In this document: in pieces, positions 33,434-43,785 of the stretch | How positions within the stretch are numbered: the first letter of the stretch is position 1 | How the letters are laid out: each line of letters starts with the position of its first letter | Source of the DNA: Phycisphaerae bacterium | Lineage (GTDB): Bacteria; Chloroflexota; Anaerolineae; 4572-78; J111 | DNA: 64,000 bases | Direction of reading: 5' to 3' | Assembly: GCA_028285035.1 (NCBI GenBank) | Contig: JANQQF010000133.1 | Location: forward strand, 1 to 64,000 | Notes under the pieces: generated by a model | Told to the model about the DNA's origin: nothing | What the model saw: only the letters and a program-made list of their open reading frames with translations | Database searches by the model: none | Made by a program: the position numbers and the translations under genes

Positions 33434-33467
33434 AAAAAAGCCTTGATCTCAAATGATCAAGGCTTTT
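33434..33467 (-). terminator. Intrinsic terminator of gltBD
   Basis: GCCTTGATC (33440-33448) and GATCAAGGC (33455-33463) form a perfect 9-bp stem with a 6-base loop. On the minus strand six T follow. It lies 27 bp beyond the gltD stop. The TTTT on the other side gives weaker function for rightward transcripts. Confidence 0.88.
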
Positions 33468-33493
33468 GAAATAGAGTTTAAGACATTTACCGG

Positions 33494-34999
33494 CTACGGC
33501 AGGTTTGTCTCACCCATCAGATACTGATCACATTTGCGTGCGGCAGCGCGGCCTTCATTAATCGCCCACACGACAAGGCTTTGGCCTCGGCGCATATCGC
33601 CAGCCGAGAAGACACCTTCCACGTTGGTTTCAAAACGACCATACTCAGCCTTCACGTTGGTGCGACCATCACGCTCTAAGCCAAGTTGCTCGATAATGGT
33701 ATCTTCGGGGCCACGGAAACCGAGGGCCAACAAGACCAAATCGGCAGGCCAGACTTCTTCGGTGCCAGGCACCTCTTCGAACGTCGGACGTGAGCCATCT
33801 TCGGGGCGCTTCCATTGTAACTTAACGGTGTGTAACTCTTTGATGTTGCCATGCTCATCGCCAACAAACTTTTTTGTGGAGATGGCGTATTTGCGTGGCT
33901 CTTCACCATACAAGGCAATCGCTTCTGCTTGACCGTAATCGATCCGATGGATTTTGGGCCACTCTGGCCAGGGGTTGTCTGGCGCACGCTCTGCGGGTGG
34001 TTGTGGCAAAATCTCGAATTGAGCCAGACTGCGGCAGCCATGTCGCAGCGAGGTGCCCACACAGTCGGTGCCGGTATCCCCCCCACCGATGACGATTACA
34101 TTTTTATCCTTGGCGGAAATAAAGTGTCCATTTGTGGAGAAGCCTTGGCGTTGATCCAACAGATGCTTGGTGTTGCTGTGCAAGAACTCCATCGCAAAGT
34201 GAATGCCTTTGAGTTGACGTCCTTCGGTATTGGTGAAGAAGTCGTTGGGCTTTGTTGCGCCACAACACAGGACAACCGCGTCAAATTCGTCTAATAGCTC
34301 TTGAGAAGACTTGTCTTTGCCAATCTCACAGTTGGTAACAAAGGTGATGCCCTCTTCTTTCATCAAATTGACGCGACGCTGAACCACAACCTCTTTGTCC
34401 AACTTCATATTTGGGATACCATACATCAACAACCCACCGATCCGATCCGCTCGTTCAAACACGGTAACAGTATGTCCGACCGAGTTTAGCTGGGCGGCGC
34501 AGGATAGACCCGCTGGGCCAGAGCCAACGACGGCAACTTTCTTACCAGTTCGGGTGGCTGGTGGATTAGGGACAATCCAGCCTTCCTCAAAGCCTTTGTC
34601 CACGATCGCCATTTCGATATTTTTGATTGTAACTGGAGGATCGATGATCCCCAATGTACAAGAGCCTTCACACGGCGCGGGGCAAACCCGGCCGGTGAAC
34701 TCAGGGAAGTTGTTGGTTGCGTGCAGGCGATCCAAGGCCTCGCGCCACAAACCACGGTAGACGAGATCGTTCCATTCCGGGATCAGGTTGTTGATCGGGC
34801 AGCCAGAGGCCATCCCACTGATCAGTTCACCTGTGTGACAGAAGGGGATGCCGCAGTCCATACAGCGGGCACCCTGCTTTTGTAATGCCTCAACAGGCAT
34901 ATGGTGGTGAAATTCATTCCAATCTTTGATTCGCTCCAACGGCGCACGCTCACCGGGCACCTCTCGTTGGAATTCTAGAAATCCAGTCGCTTTTCCCAT
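33494..34999 (-). CDS. gltD: Glutamate synthase small subunit
   Basis: 501 residues. It supplies electrons from NAD(P)H to GltB for making two glutamates from glutamine and 2-oxoglutarate. The N-terminal Fe-S region has [12 protein letters not shown] ... [13 protein letters not shown] ... [13 protein letters not shown]. The FAD motif is [15 protein letters not shown] and the NAD(P) motif [14 protein letters not shown]. It closes with [23 protein letters not shown]. Gene order is gltB then gltD with a 23-bp gap, one leftward operon ended by the hairpin at 33434-33467. Confidence 0.95.
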   Translation of the reverse strand: MGKATGFLEFQREVPGERAPLERIKDWNEFHHHMPVEALQKQGARCMDCGIPFCHTGELISGMASGCPINNLIPEWNDLVYRGLWREALDRLHATNNFPEFTGRVCPAPCEGSCTLGIIDPPVTIKNIEMAIVDKGFEEGWIVPNPPATRTGKKVAVVGSGPAGLSCAAQLNSVGHTVTVFERADRIGGLLMYGIPNMKLDKEVVVQRRVNLMKEEGITFVTNCEIGKDKSSQELLDEFDAVVLCCGATKPNDFFTNTEGRQLKGIHFAMEFLHSNTKHLLDQRQGFSTNGHFISAKDKNVIVIGGGDTGTDCVGTSLRHGCRSLAQFEILPQPPAERAPDNPWPEWPKIHRIDYGQAEAIALYGEEPRKYAISTKKFVGDEHGNIKELHTVKLQWKRPEDGSRPTFEEVPGTEEVWPADLVLLALGFRGPEDTIIEQLGLERDGRTNVKAEYGRFETNVEGVFSAGDMRRGQSLVVWAINEGRAAARKCDQYLMGETNLP

Positions 35000-35022
35000 T
35001 AGGTGTATTCTCTCCCTCTTCC

Positions 35023-38000
35023 TTAGTTCCCACTTACACGGGATTCGTCATTTTTGTTTTGTTCAAAGGCGGCCATCACCGCTTCATCGCCGCTGAGACC
35101 TTGTTCGGCGACGCGGGCAAAGGCGTCCAGCATACGCTTGTAATCCTTGGGCAGAACTTTCACAATTTGAGATATACTATTCCCCCAATCATCAAGGATA
35201 CGCTGACCTAATTCGCTATTTGTATAGCCAACGTGCCGCTCAATCATTGCCTTGACCTCATTGATCTCGGTTTGATCGCTTAAGGGACCAAGTTCGACCA
35301 TTTCTTGATTACAGCGAATATGGAAATCGCCATCGGGATCCATCACGTAGGCGGTTCCGCCGGACATTCCGGCGGCAAAGTTACGCCCCGTGCCGCCTAG
35401 GACAACCACCCGTCCCCCTGTCATATATTCACAAGCGTGATCACCAACACCTTCAACCACAGTGTGAACCCCGCTGTTGCGCACACAGAAGCGTTCGCCA
35501 GCCAGCCCGCGAATGTAAGCTTCGCCTTCAGTCGCGCCGTAGAAGGCCACGTTTCCGATGATGATATTTTCTTCAGCCACAAAACTGGAGCCTTCGGGCG
35601 GAGCAACAATCAGTTTACTGCCAGATAACCCTTTGCCGAAGTAGTCATTGGCGTCCCCTTCCAGCACGAAGGTCATTCCTTTGGGGGTAAAAGCGGCAAA
35701 GCTTTGGCCTGCCGAGCCTTGGAAGCGCAAGCGGATGGTATCTTCGGGCAAGCCTTCCGCGCCGAAGCGGCGGGTGACTTCACTGCCTAAAATGGTGCCG
35801 ACCACGCGATTGATGTTTTTGATGGGCAAGGTGGCGGCGACCGGCTCGCCTGTTTTGAGCGTGTCCTTACACAATTCCAGCAATGTAGTGTTATCAAGCG
35901 CTTTGTCCAAGCCGTGATCCTGGTCAATTTGGCAGTAGCGACCAACATCTTCTGGCACATCCGGCTGATAGAGGATGGCCGACAAATCGATACCTTTGGC
36001 CTTCCAGTGATCGACGGCTTCCTTCGCTTCCAGTTTATCCGTGCGGCCGATCATCTCATTGACGGTACGGAAGCCAAGCTGGGCCATAATTTCGCGCAAC
36101 TCTTCGGCGATAAATTTCATAAAGTTGACCACGTGAGCCGGATCACCAGTGAACTTCTCTCGTAGCTCGGGGTTCTGGGTCGCGACCCCAACTGGGCAGG
36201 TATCGAGATGGCAGACGCGCATCATAATACAGCCCAAGGCTACCAGCGGGGCGGTGGCAAAGCCATACTCTTCCGCGCCGAGTAAGGCGGCGATCGCCAC
36301 ATCCCGACCCGTTTTGAGCTGGCCGTCTGTCTCAACCACGATGCGGCTACGGAGATTGTTTAAGACCAGGGTTTGGTGCGTTTCAGCCACCCCCAACTCC
36401 CACGGCAAACCCGCGTGTTTGATGCTGGTTTGGGGCGAAGCACCTGTGCCGCCGTCGTAGCCGCTGATCAGTACGACATCGGCGTGCCCTTTGGCCACAC
36501 CCGCCGCAATTGTGCCCACGCCGACTTCGGAGACCAATTTGACGTTGATGCGAGCATTCTGATTAGCGTTTTTCAAATCATGGATCAGCTCGGCCAAATC
36601 CTCAATTGAGTAGATGTCGTGGTGCGGTGGTGGTGAAATCAAGCCCACGCCAGGGGTCGAATGGCGAACTTTGGCAATCCAGGGATACACTTTCCGGCCT
36701 GGGAGCTGCCCCCCCTCGCCCGGTTTTGCCCCTTGCGCCATTTTAATTTGGATTTCCTTGGCCTCGACCAGATATTTGCTGGTAACGCCAAAGCGGCCAG
36801 ACGCCACCTGCTTGATCGCACTGTTACGAGAGTCGCCGTTTTCATCCGGGATGTAGCGGGCCGGATCTTCCCCGCCCTCGCCTGTGTTGCTCTTGCCGCC
36901 GATGCGATTCATTGCAATGGCTAAGCTCTCGTGGGCTTCCTTGCTGATCGAGCCGTAAGACATCGCTCCTGTTTTGAAACGTTTACAAATTTCTTCGACT
37001 GACTCGACTTCTTCCAATGGAATGGGCTCGTTGTCGCTCTTAAATTCGAGCAAGCCTCGTAGGGTGCCGATATTTTTTGACACGTCATTGACATCTGCCG
37101 AGTATTTTTTGAAGACATCGTAGTTGCCTGTACGGCTGGCGAGTTGCAGGCTGTGGATGGTCTTGGGGTTGAAGAGATGATACTCACCATCTCGTCGCCA
37201 TTGATAGTCACCCCCAACCGGCAGAACCTCGTGATTGGCTGCACTGCGTTCGGCAAAGGCTAAGGTATGACGGTGTTTGATCTCTTCATATACCTCAGCC
37301 AGCCCAATCCCTTCGATCCGAGTAGGGGTCCAGGTGAAGTATTTGTTGACAAATTCCTGGCTCAGGCCCAACGCCTCAAAAATTTGGGCTCCACAGTAAC
37401 TTTGGATGGTGGAGATACCCATTTTTGAGAGGACTTTGACGATCCCTTTGTTGGCCGCTTTGATGTAGTTATACTTGGCGGTTTTATAATCGATGCCTGT
37501 CAAAGAGCCGTCTTTGATCATCTCTTTGATGCTATCGTAGGCCAGATATGGGTTGACCGCAGTGGCTCCGTAGCCGATGAGAACCGAGAAGTGATGAACT
37601 TCACGCGCCTCAGCGGTTTCAACGATCATCGCCATTTGGGTACGGGTTTCTTTACGGATCAAGTGGTGGTGCAAGCCGGAGACAGCCAAGGCGGCCGGAA
37701 TGGGAGCCATTTCAGCGTTGATGCCACGGTCGGATAGAATGAAGACGTTGACACCTTCTTTGATCGCGGCATCGGCGGTGGCATACATTTCATTCAACGC
37801 CCGCTCTAATCCTTCAGCCCCATCGGCAATCTTAAACAGCATCGGTAGAGTTTGGGATTTGAAGCCGTCTGCGGTGATATCACGAATTTTAGCCAACTCA
37901 GCATTGGTTAAAATTGGTGTTTTGAGTTTGATCTGATGACAGTTGGCTGGCTCAGTTTTTAACAAATTGAGCTCTGTGCCCATCATCACTTCAGTTGAGG

Positions 38001-39681
38001 TAACCAGTTCCTCGCGGATAGCATCCAAAGGTGGATTTGTCACTTGGGCGAATAGCTGACGGAAGTAGTTGTAGAGCAATTTTGATTGGTTGGACAGAAC
38101 GGCCGATGGGGCATCATCCCCCATTGCGCCCAAAGCCTCAACCTTGTTCATTGCCATCGGCCCGATGAGCATTCGCAAAGTCTCGAAGGTATAACCAAAG
38201 GCTTGCTGATGCCAGAGAATGCCTTCACTCGGAACCGATGGTCTGCCTTTGGCTTCAGGTAAATCGTCAAGGGTGAGCAAATACTGATCGAGCCACTCTT
38301 GATAAGGATGCTCTTCGGCCATTTTCTGCTTCAATTCTTTATCAGAAATAATGCGGCCTTCAGCAGTGTCGATGAGGAACATTCGGCCAGGTTCAAGTCG
38401 GTGTTTATAAAGAACCCGCTCTGGCTCAACATCCAACACACCGACCTCCGAGGCCATAATAACCGTTTCTGGCTCCCCGTTGTCATCTTTGGTCACGTAG
38501 TAGCGTGAGGGACGAAGACCGTTACGATCGAGGACCGCGCCAACGACAGTGCCATCGCTAAAGGCGATTGAAGCGGGACCATCCCACGGCTCCATCAAGC
38601 AGCTGTGATATTCATAGAAGGCCCGTTTTTCGGGACTCATCGTTTCGTGATTGGACCACGGCTCAGGGATCATCATCATTGCCACGTGGGGCAACGAGCG
38701 ACCTGTAAGGGCGAGGAATTCGAAGCTGTTGTCAAAAACTGCTGTGTCACTGCCGTCGACATCGACAATCGGCATCAGCTTTTGCAAATCGTCGCCAAAC
38801 AACTCAGTGGCCAGCGTTGATTGACGGGCGTACATCCAGTTCATATTACCGCGAACGGTGTTGATCTCACCGTTATGGATGAGGTAACGGTAGGGGTGGG
38901 CCAGTTCCCAGCTTGGGAAAGTGTTGGTGCTAAAGCGGGAATGGACAATGCCAATGGCACTTTCTAGCTCAGGATCGTTTAGGTCGGCGTAGAACGCATC
39001 GACTTGTTCGGGCATCAACATCCCTTTGTAGACGAGCGTGCGGGCGGACATACTGGGGACATAGAAAATATCTCCGCCGGGTATATCGCCAAAGCGAATT
39101 TCTCGCTCAGCCAGACTGCGAATAACATACAGTTTTCGTTCAAAGGATAGGCCATCGTTGGCGGGAATGAGGGTCGCTTCGTTGCGCCCGATAAAAACTT
39201 GGCGGACAATTGGTTCTCGTGACTTGGCTGTTTTCCCCAACATACTGCCATCGGTCGGCACTGTACGCCACCCTAATAATTCCTGTCCTTCCGCCTTAAT
39301 GATTGCCTCTACATGTGCTTCACAATCCTGACGTTGTGCTTCATCCTGAGGCAGAAACATCATCCCAACACCATAAGCGTCAGGTTCGGGCAGGTCAATG
39401 CCCAGGGCAGCACATTCTTTGACAAAGAATTTATGGGGTATCTGAATCAAGATACCGGCACCATCACCGGTGGTTGGTTCAGCTCCGACCGCACCACGAT
39501 GGTCTAAGTTTAAGAGCACGGTTAAGGCTTGCCGGACAATCTCGTGTGATTTTTTACCTTTGATATTGGTAACAAAGCCGACTCCACAAGCATCATGCTC
39601 AAAGCGGGGGTCATAGAGACCCTGTTTGGGGGGTAATCCATTTTGATCGAATTGGCTGGTTTTATTGAAATCCGTTGGCAT
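35023..39681 (-). CDS. gltB: Glutamate synthase large subunit
   Basis: 1552 residues, full length. The glutaminase nucleophile is C32 ([10 protein letters not shown]), probably exposed by removal of an N-terminal propeptide. The central FMN barrel includes [16 protein letters not shown] and [12 protein letters not shown]. The [3Fe-4S] ligands are in [18 protein letters not shown]. The C-terminal GltB beta-helix contains [14 protein letters not shown]. It hydrolyses glutamine, channels ammonia to the synthase site and reduces 2-iminoglutarate. GAGGAG lies somewhat far (12 bases) upstream of the ATG at 39681. A terminator-like hairpin 56 bases upstream of the start may act as an attenuator. Confidence 0.96.
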   Translation of the reverse strand: MPTDFNKTSQFDQNGLPPKQGLYDPRFEHDACGVGFVTNIKGKKSHEIVRQALTVLLNLDHRGAVGAEPTTGDGAGILIQIPHKFFVKECAALGIDLPEPDAYGVGMMFLPQDEAQRQDCEAHVEAIIKAEGQELLGWRTVPTDGSMLGKTAKSREPIVRQVFIGRNEATLIPANDGLSFERKLYVIRSLAEREIRFGDIPGGDIFYVPSMSARTLVYKGMLMPEQVDAFYADLNDPELESAIGIVHSRFSTNTFPSWELAHPYRYLIHNGEINTVRGNMNWMYARQSTLATELFGDDLQKLMPIVDVDGSDTAVFDNSFEFLALTGRSLPHVAMMMIPEPWSNHETMSPEKRAFYEYHSCLMEPWDGPASIAFSDGTVVGAVLDRNGLRPSRYYVTKDDNGEPETVIMASEVGVLDVEPERVLYKHRLEPGRMFLIDTAEGRIISDKELKQKMAEEHPYQEWLDQYLLTLDDLPEAKGRPSVPSEGILWHQQAFGYTFETLRMLIGPMAMNKVEALGAMGDDAPSAVLSNQSKLLYNYFRQLFAQVTNPPLDAIREELVTSTEVMMGTELNLLKTEPANCHQIKLKTPILTNAELAKIRDITADGFKSQTLPMLFKIADGAEGLERALNEMYATADAAIKEGVNVFILSDRGINAEMAPIPAALAVSGLHHHLIRKETRTQMAMIVETAEAREVHHFSVLIGYGATAVNPYLAYDSIKEMIKDGSLTGIDYKTAKYNYIKAANKGIVKVLSKMGISTIQSYCGAQIFEALGLSQEFVNKYFTWTPTRIEGIGLAEVYEEIKHRHTLAFAERSAANHEVLPVGGDYQWRRDGEYHLFNPKTIHSLQLASRTGNYDVFKKYSADVNDVSKNIGTLRGLLEFKSDNEPIPLEEVESVEEICKRFKTGAMSYGSISKEAHESLAIAMNRIGGKSNTGEGGEDPARYIPDENGDSRNSAIKQVASGRFGVTSKYLVEAKEIQIKMAQGAKPGEGGQLPGRKVYPWIAKVRHSTPGVGLISPPPHHDIYSIEDLAELIHDLKNANQNARINVKLVSEVGVGTIAAGVAKGHADVVLISGYDGGTGASPQTSIKHAGLPWELGVAETHQTLVLNNLRSRIVVETDGQLKTGRDVAIAALLGAEEYGFATAPLVALGCIMMRVCHLDTCPVGVATQNPELREKFTGDPAHVVNFMKFIAEELREIMAQLGFRTVNEMIGRTDKLEAKEAVDHWKAKGIDLSAILYQPDVPEDVGRYCQIDQDHGLDKALDNTTLLELCKDTLKTGEPVAATLPIKNINRVVGTILGSEVTRRFGAEGLPEDTIRLRFQGSAGQSFAAFTPKGMTFVLEGDANDYFGKGLSGSKLIVAPPEGSSFVAEENIIIGNVAFYGATEGEAYIRGLAGERFCVRNSGVHTVVEGVGDHACEYMTGGRVVVLGGTGRNFAAGMSGGTAYVMDPDGDFHIRCNQEMVELGPLSDQTEINEVKAMIERHVGYTNSELGQRILDDWGNSISQIVKVLPKDYKRMLDAFARVAEQGLSGDEAVMAAFEQNKNDESRVSGN

Positions 39682-39736
39682 TTAAAAAATTTTCTCCTCT
39701 TAATTTTTATTTTTTCTATCGACCCTATACATAAAC

Positions 39737-39767
39737 AAAAAACCACCAAATATAAATTATTTGGTGG
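39737..39767 (-). terminator. Intrinsic-terminator hairpin in the gltB leader
   Basis: On the minus strand CCACCAAAT, a 7-base loop and ATTTGGTGG form a 9-bp stem followed by six T. It lies 56 bp upstream of the gltB ATG and over 500 bp beyond the MttB-family stop. It may end read-through from the upstream amine operon, or act as an attenuator or riboswitch expression platform for gltBD. Confidence 0.75.
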
Positions 39768-40278
39768 CGGCTATCAAACAACCTGTGCGTCATTGCATTG
39801 AGCATAGCAAGAGGTTTAAGGTTGGGATACTGAGATGGGGTAAAACTAAAACTCTGAGGTTATCTCAGAAGATGATGAAAAATCATGTTTTCTCCATCCA
39901 TTTATAAAATTATTTCAAGCTAGCTATGCTGTGATGACACCGCTTTTTATATATAATTTTTGTTGCGCTGGGTTTGCTGAAAAGGCTTTGTAAACAGGGC
40001 TGTGGCACCCTTTGAATAGTGTTAAGATGATAATTTGTGGATAACATCATCATATAATTTAACGACAAGTTTACTAAAGTTTCAGTCAACCCTGAAAATT
40101 AAGGTAGGCCATTATAGGGGTATTTTGTGTTTTGTGCAAAATTGTCTCGCATAACGAAAAAAAATAGAATTGGATTGCAAAAATTAGGGTATTTTCCTTT
40201 ATTTTTGAAAAAATTTGGGTTATCCTGGTTTTAGGGTATGAAATTAACATAAAATGGCTGAAATAGGCTGTCACAAAA
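39768..40278. other. 511-bp AT-rich intergenic region upstream of gltB
   Basis: No gene is seen. The region must hold the gltB promoter. A CTGAG-CTCAG mini-hairpin occurs near 39855-39869. I compared the leftward leader by eye with common riboswitch cores (glycine, glutamine, SAM, guanidine) and recognised none. Several T-rich blocks near 40100-40240 look like plain AT-rich spacer. Confidence 0.4.
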
Positions 40279-41817
40279 TTAGCTGTATAAATCGACGCCC
40301 TCAAGCTCTTTTTCGCGCCGATTGACATAATCTTCTAATGCATCCTTAATCTCTTCATCTAACGACGGGGCTTCATACTGGGCCAACATCTCGTTCCAAA
40401 TGCGATTAGCCCGCTGCATCGTATCCAACTGCCCCGCCTCAACCCAGGTGTCATAATTCGGGCGTTCGCTGAGGAACGAGTCGTAGAACTCCGTTTGAAA
40501 ACGAGCTTGCGTATGAGGTGTGCCAAAGTGATGCCCACCAGGACCGATTTCGGCAATCATATCAAGGGCGAGCGTTTCCTTATTTATAGGAAAGCCCTCC
40601 AGCATATGATAGAACATGGCAATCGACTCCATATCGATGATAAATTTTTCGATGGAGACGGTCAGCCCACCTTCCAGCCAACCTACCGCGTGCATAATCA
40701 AATTTGTGTGTGACATCACGGCGGGCCACATTGACCACTGTGTTTCATAGGTCGCTTGGGCGTCAGGAATGTTGGCGTTGGTCAGGCTGCCGCTGCCGCG
40801 ATAGGGCAATTTGTAATAGCGAGCCAGTTGTGCCCCGACAGATAAGGACCAAGCTGTTTCTGGCGTGCCAAAGGCGGGGCTGCCTGACTTCATATCGACG
40901 TTTGTGGTAAATCCGCCATAGATGACAGGCGCGCCAGGACGAACGACTTGCGTCAAAGCGACACCGGCCAGCGCCTCTGCATTCTGTTGGGCCAGGGCCG
41001 AAGCGATGGTAATGGGACTCATTGCCCCCGCTAATATGAAGGGCGTGATAAAGCAAACCTGCCCAGCTCGGGCATAGGTGATGAGACCGCCTAACATCCG
41101 ATCATCATAGCGCAATGGACTGTTGACATTGATGACATCGCCGATGACCGGCCCCCCTGTCGTGATGTCATCAAAGACCAATTTGGCCATATTGATACAG
41201 TCGGTAGTGATTTCACGCCCGTGAGCCGCCTCCATCATCGCTTTGTCCGTCAGCGTGAAGTTGGCCTGCAACCGTTGCAGATGGCGAGTTGAGACCGGCA
41301 CATCTTGGGCTGTAACTTGCTCCCAAGCTGCGAAGTGTAGAATGGGACTCATCTGAGATATCCTGAGGAAATTTTCGAAATCCTCAAAACGCCCCGTGCG
41401 GCGACCATTGTTTATATCAGAGACATAGACCATTCCTCCGCTTGGCCCAAAGGCGATGGCGTTGCCCCCGATGGCGACGTTGTGGGCGGGATTGCGGGCC
41501 CGCCAGGTGAAAGTAGTCGGAGCCTGCCCGACCAAATCCATCACCAAGCCGCGATCCAACCAGGCATGTTGGGCTTTGTGATCAACTTTTGCTCCGGCCT
41601 TCTCCCACAAATCCAAGGCTTCAGCGTCCATAAAATCCAGCCCGACATTTTCTAGAATATGCATCGAGGCCTCGTGAATTTGTTCGATCTGACTTTCATC
41701 CAGAAATTCAAGGGGACTCAGGGAATTGCGAAGTTGGCGAAAGGGCAATTTGATGAGTGATGATTGGGTTCGCTCTTTGCGACGTGCTTTTCGTTGGGAC
41801 CGACGTGATTGAGACAT
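40279..41817 (-). CDS. MttB-superfamily (trimethylamine methyltransferase-like) protein, no pyrrolysine
   Basis: 512 residues. The N terminus is strongly basic (SRRSQRKARRKERTQ), followed by an MttB-type barrel: IHEASMHILENVGLDFMD, GGMVYVSDINNGRRTGRFED, FITPFILAGAMSPITIA and EIGPGGHHFGTPHTQ near the C terminus. The frame is uninterrupted, so there is no in-frame UAG pyrrolysine; it belongs to the non-Pyl group that includes the glycine betaine methyltransferase MtgB. Members move a methyl from a quaternary amine to a corrinoid protein, but no corrinoid protein or MtgA-like partner is near. It begins 4 bp after the MSOX-like gene, so the two form one leftward operon. Confidence 0.82.
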   Translation of the reverse strand: MSQSRRSQRKARRKERTQSSLIKLPFRQLRNSLSPLEFLDESQIEQIHEASMHILENVGLDFMDAEALDLWEKAGAKVDHKAQHAWLDRGLVMDLVGQAPTTFTWRARNPAHNVAIGGNAIAFGPSGGMVYVSDINNGRRTGRFEDFENFLRISQMSPILHFAAWEQVTAQDVPVSTRHLQRLQANFTLTDKAMMEAAHGREITTDCINMAKLVFDDITTGGPVIGDVINVNSPLRYDDRMLGGLITYARAGQVCFITPFILAGAMSPITIASALAQQNAEALAGVALTQVVRPGAPVIYGGFTTNVDMKSGSPAFGTPETAWSLSVGAQLARYYKLPYRGSGSLTNANIPDAQATYETQWSMWPAVMSHTNLIMHAVGWLEGGLTVSIEKFIIDMESIAMFYHMLEGFPINKETLALDMIAEIGPGGHHFGTPHTQARFQTEFYDSFLSERPNYDTWVEAGQLDTMQRANRIWNEMLAQYEAPSLDEEIKDALEDYVNRREKELEGVDLYS

Positions 41818-41821
41818 AAGG

Positions 41822-42988
41822 CTACACCATAAAACTTTTTTCGGGATTTTCTTCCCACAAGATCGGCCGGTTCATACTAAACGGCGCAATGTGGTAAGGG
41901 GTGGTCCCATCCAAAGCCAACTCACTCAAAATTTTGCCGAGCAGGGAGGCGAACTTGTAGGCGTGGCCCGCCCCGATACCGATGGACACGTTGGGATGAT
42001 CGGGGACGTGGTCGAGCACAAAGTCCCGGTCAGGCGGCATCGTGTAGAGACAGGTTTTTGTGTAGAGGATGGGGCCGTATCCGGTCGGGAGATAGGTTTT
42101 GGTGAAGTCCTCAACCCGTTTCAACGCAGCTAGATCAGGATCAAATGTCCGGGTCTCAACGGTCGTCTCTTCCCCGCCCGCATCCTGAGCCACTTTTACC
42201 GCATTTTCGCCATAAATGGGGAAGCCATAGAAGGATGGCTCATCCATCCAAATCCAGACTGGGAAACGATCACGCGTGAAGTCTGCGACGTGGGGTGAGT
42301 TAAAATAGTTGACTTGTTCTTTTGTCACGGTCAAGGGAAGCTTGTGACCGAGGTGGGCTAAGGCGTGGTTTGACCAGGCCCCCGCTGAAATTATCAAGTG
42401 GCGAGCGTGATAAACCGTGCCGCCTGCGGTAACCTCGACGCCAGTGCTGGTGGCTTTGATGTCGGTTACCGGGAGGTTGTCGTAGACCGTAGCGCCGTGC
42501 TTGCGAGCCATCCGAATATGGGTGGCATTGGCTTTGGCGGCTGGGGCAATGCCACTCTCAGTTTGATATAGGGCGGTAATGTCGTCGGTCAGCTTGAATT
42601 GAGGCCAGCGATACATCACTTCTGCGGCATCCAAACTCTCAAAGGGAATGCCATTTGCAGCCATACTATCGGAGTAAGTATTAATGGGGATCACAGCGTT
42701 GGGTGGTGAGAGATCAAGCCCGCCTGTTTTTACAATGAGTTGCTCCTCAGCATCCTCTTCAACAGTGGCCCAGGCGGTGTAGGTGGATTTGGCCAGATCA
42801 ACATAGTCGGTGGTGTGATAAGACAGGCGTATGATCCGAGAGTGATCGTGTGATCCGCCGTTCACGTGTCCCAACTCAAACTGCTCTAAACCCAGGACAT
42901 CCCGCCCAACTCGCCGCGACAACCAATACAAAGCCGCACTCCCAATTCCCCCTAAGCCCAACACAATCGTATCAAAACTTTGTCGCAT
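41822..42988 (-). CDS. Monomeric sarcosine oxidase / N-methyltryptophan oxidase-like FAD enzyme
   Basis: 388 residues, the size of MSOX/SolA. The FAD motif is VLGLGGIGSAALYWLSRR at the N terminus, then HSRIIRLSYH. The covalent-flavin cysteine lies in TKTCLYTMPPDRDFVLDH, the same setting as MSOX Cys315 (CxYTMxPDxDF). GIGAGHAYKFASLLG closes the flavin site. It oxidises secondary N-methyl amines with O2 to release formaldehyde and H2O2; the substrate could be sarcosine, N-methylproline or another. AGGGAGG precedes the ATG at 42988. It is translationally close to the MttB-family gene, suggesting successive demethylation of one compound. Confidence 0.85.
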   Translation of the reverse strand: MRQSFDTIVLGLGGIGSAALYWLSRRVGRDVLGLEQFELGHVNGGSHDHSRIIRLSYHTTDYVDLAKSTYTAWATVEEDAEEQLIVKTGGLDLSPPNAVIPINTYSDSMAANGIPFESLDAAEVMYRWPQFKLTDDITALYQTESGIAPAAKANATHIRMARKHGATVYDNLPVTDIKATSTGVEVTAGGTVYHARHLIISAGAWSNHALAHLGHKLPLTVTKEQVNYFNSPHVADFTRDRFPVWIWMDEPSFYGFPIYGENAVKVAQDAGGEETTVETRTFDPDLAALKRVEDFTKTYLPTGYGPILYTKTCLYTMPPDRDFVLDHVPDHPNVSIGIGAGHAYKFASLLGKILSELALDGTTPYHIAPFSMNRPILWEENPEKSFMV

Positions 42989-43094
42989 CCTACACCTCCC
43001 TGTGTATTAAATTTGAGAATGAGCCGCAGGGTAGCATAAGTAGGGCAGGAGAGCTAATTTTCGATTATAGAGATGCTGATTTTGTGAGGATGAA

Positions 43095-43283
43095 CTATTT
43101 ATTTTGTAGCAACTCAGACAGACGATGTTCTCGTTCAATACGAGTAATATTTGTGAGATCGGTTAAGGGCTGTACCCGCGCGACGAGTAGGCCGTTTTTC
43201 TCGACGAGTATGGCGTCAGATGATAGTTCCTCAGTCTGTAAGCGTTGTTCCCCGTTATCTGTCTGTTCAATACGATCACTCAT
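43095..43283 (-). CDS. Small protein resembling a Phd/YefM-like antitoxin tail
   Basis: 62 residues. The middle, AILVEKNGLLVARVQPL, resembles the strand pair IVEKxGxPVAxLVP found in Phd/YefM-type antitoxins, followed by a charged helix ending RLSELLQNK. The N-terminal DNA-binding part of such antitoxins is missing and no toxin gene is beside it, so the likeness may be only structural. It is the last gene of the leftward operon starting at 47532, 10 bp after the 144-residue gene. Function unknown. Confidence 0.5.
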   Translation of the reverse strand: MSDRIEQTDNGEQRLQTEELSSDAILVEKNGLLVARVQPLTDLTNITRIEREHRLSELLQNK

Positions 43284-43293
43284 AATTCTTATC

Positions 43294-43728
43294 CTATTGA
43301 GGCACTTCGTTGGCGACTTCCAGTAATGATTGAATATAAGGCCACACCCTTGTCACTAAATCTAGTGATCCATTCGTTGTATCAAGGAAAGCGAGTGAGG
43401 CTAGTAACTTTTTGATCAATGAAGGATTGGGCCGATCTTTAGTCATAATTTGTTGCTTAAACATCTCAGCCACTTTGTTGTAGTTTTCAAGTTCAGTTCT
43501 ATTCAAATGATCTTTTAATTCGTCAAGCAAATCAGCCATTACCAAATCTAACTTGTTTTGTAATTCTTCATTATAGTTTATCGATGCGGAAGCATCTTGT
43601 CCAACGGCGATTGCACTGCTATTGATATTGCTGATAATGATAGGATTTCTATTTTTATTTGAATTTTGAAAATTAGTGTTGATCTCTGATGTCTCTGAAG
43701 GGGTATTTTGTGAGTTTTGCGAGTTCAT
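43294..43728 (-). CDS. Hypothetical protein with N-terminal SAIAxGQ motif
   Basis: 144 residues. The first 35 are Asn/Gln/Ser-rich and lead to SSAIAVGQDASASIN (37-51). This matches KSAIAAGQGAKAILN of the membrane TPR protein at 45997-47532 in the same operon. The rest (55-144) is helical and charged (ELQNKLDLVMADLLDELKD ...) with no family I recognise. There is no signal peptide or membrane segment. The shared motif may be a small interaction or self-assembly tag, as seen in some signalling proteins of multicellular bacteria (inference). Confidence 0.6.
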   Translation of the reverse strand: MNSQNSQNTPSETSEINTNFQNSNKNRNPIIISNINSSAIAVGQDASASINYNEELQNKLDLVMADLLDELKDHLNRTELENYNKVAEMFKQQIMTKDRPNPSLIKKLLASLAFLDTTNGSLDLVTRVWPYIQSLLEVANEVPQ

Positions 43729-43785
43729 TGGTTAGTAACCTCCATTTGTATTAAAACTGATATTTATTTCATTTTGAAGAAATTT

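Noticed and set aside
40279..41817. Pyrrolysine-containing MttB
   Set aside because: The reading frame contains no internal TAG, so it is of the non-Pyl group.
43095..43283. Full toxin-antitoxin pair
   Set aside because: Only a Phd-like tail is seen, with no DNA-binding part and no toxin gene beside it.
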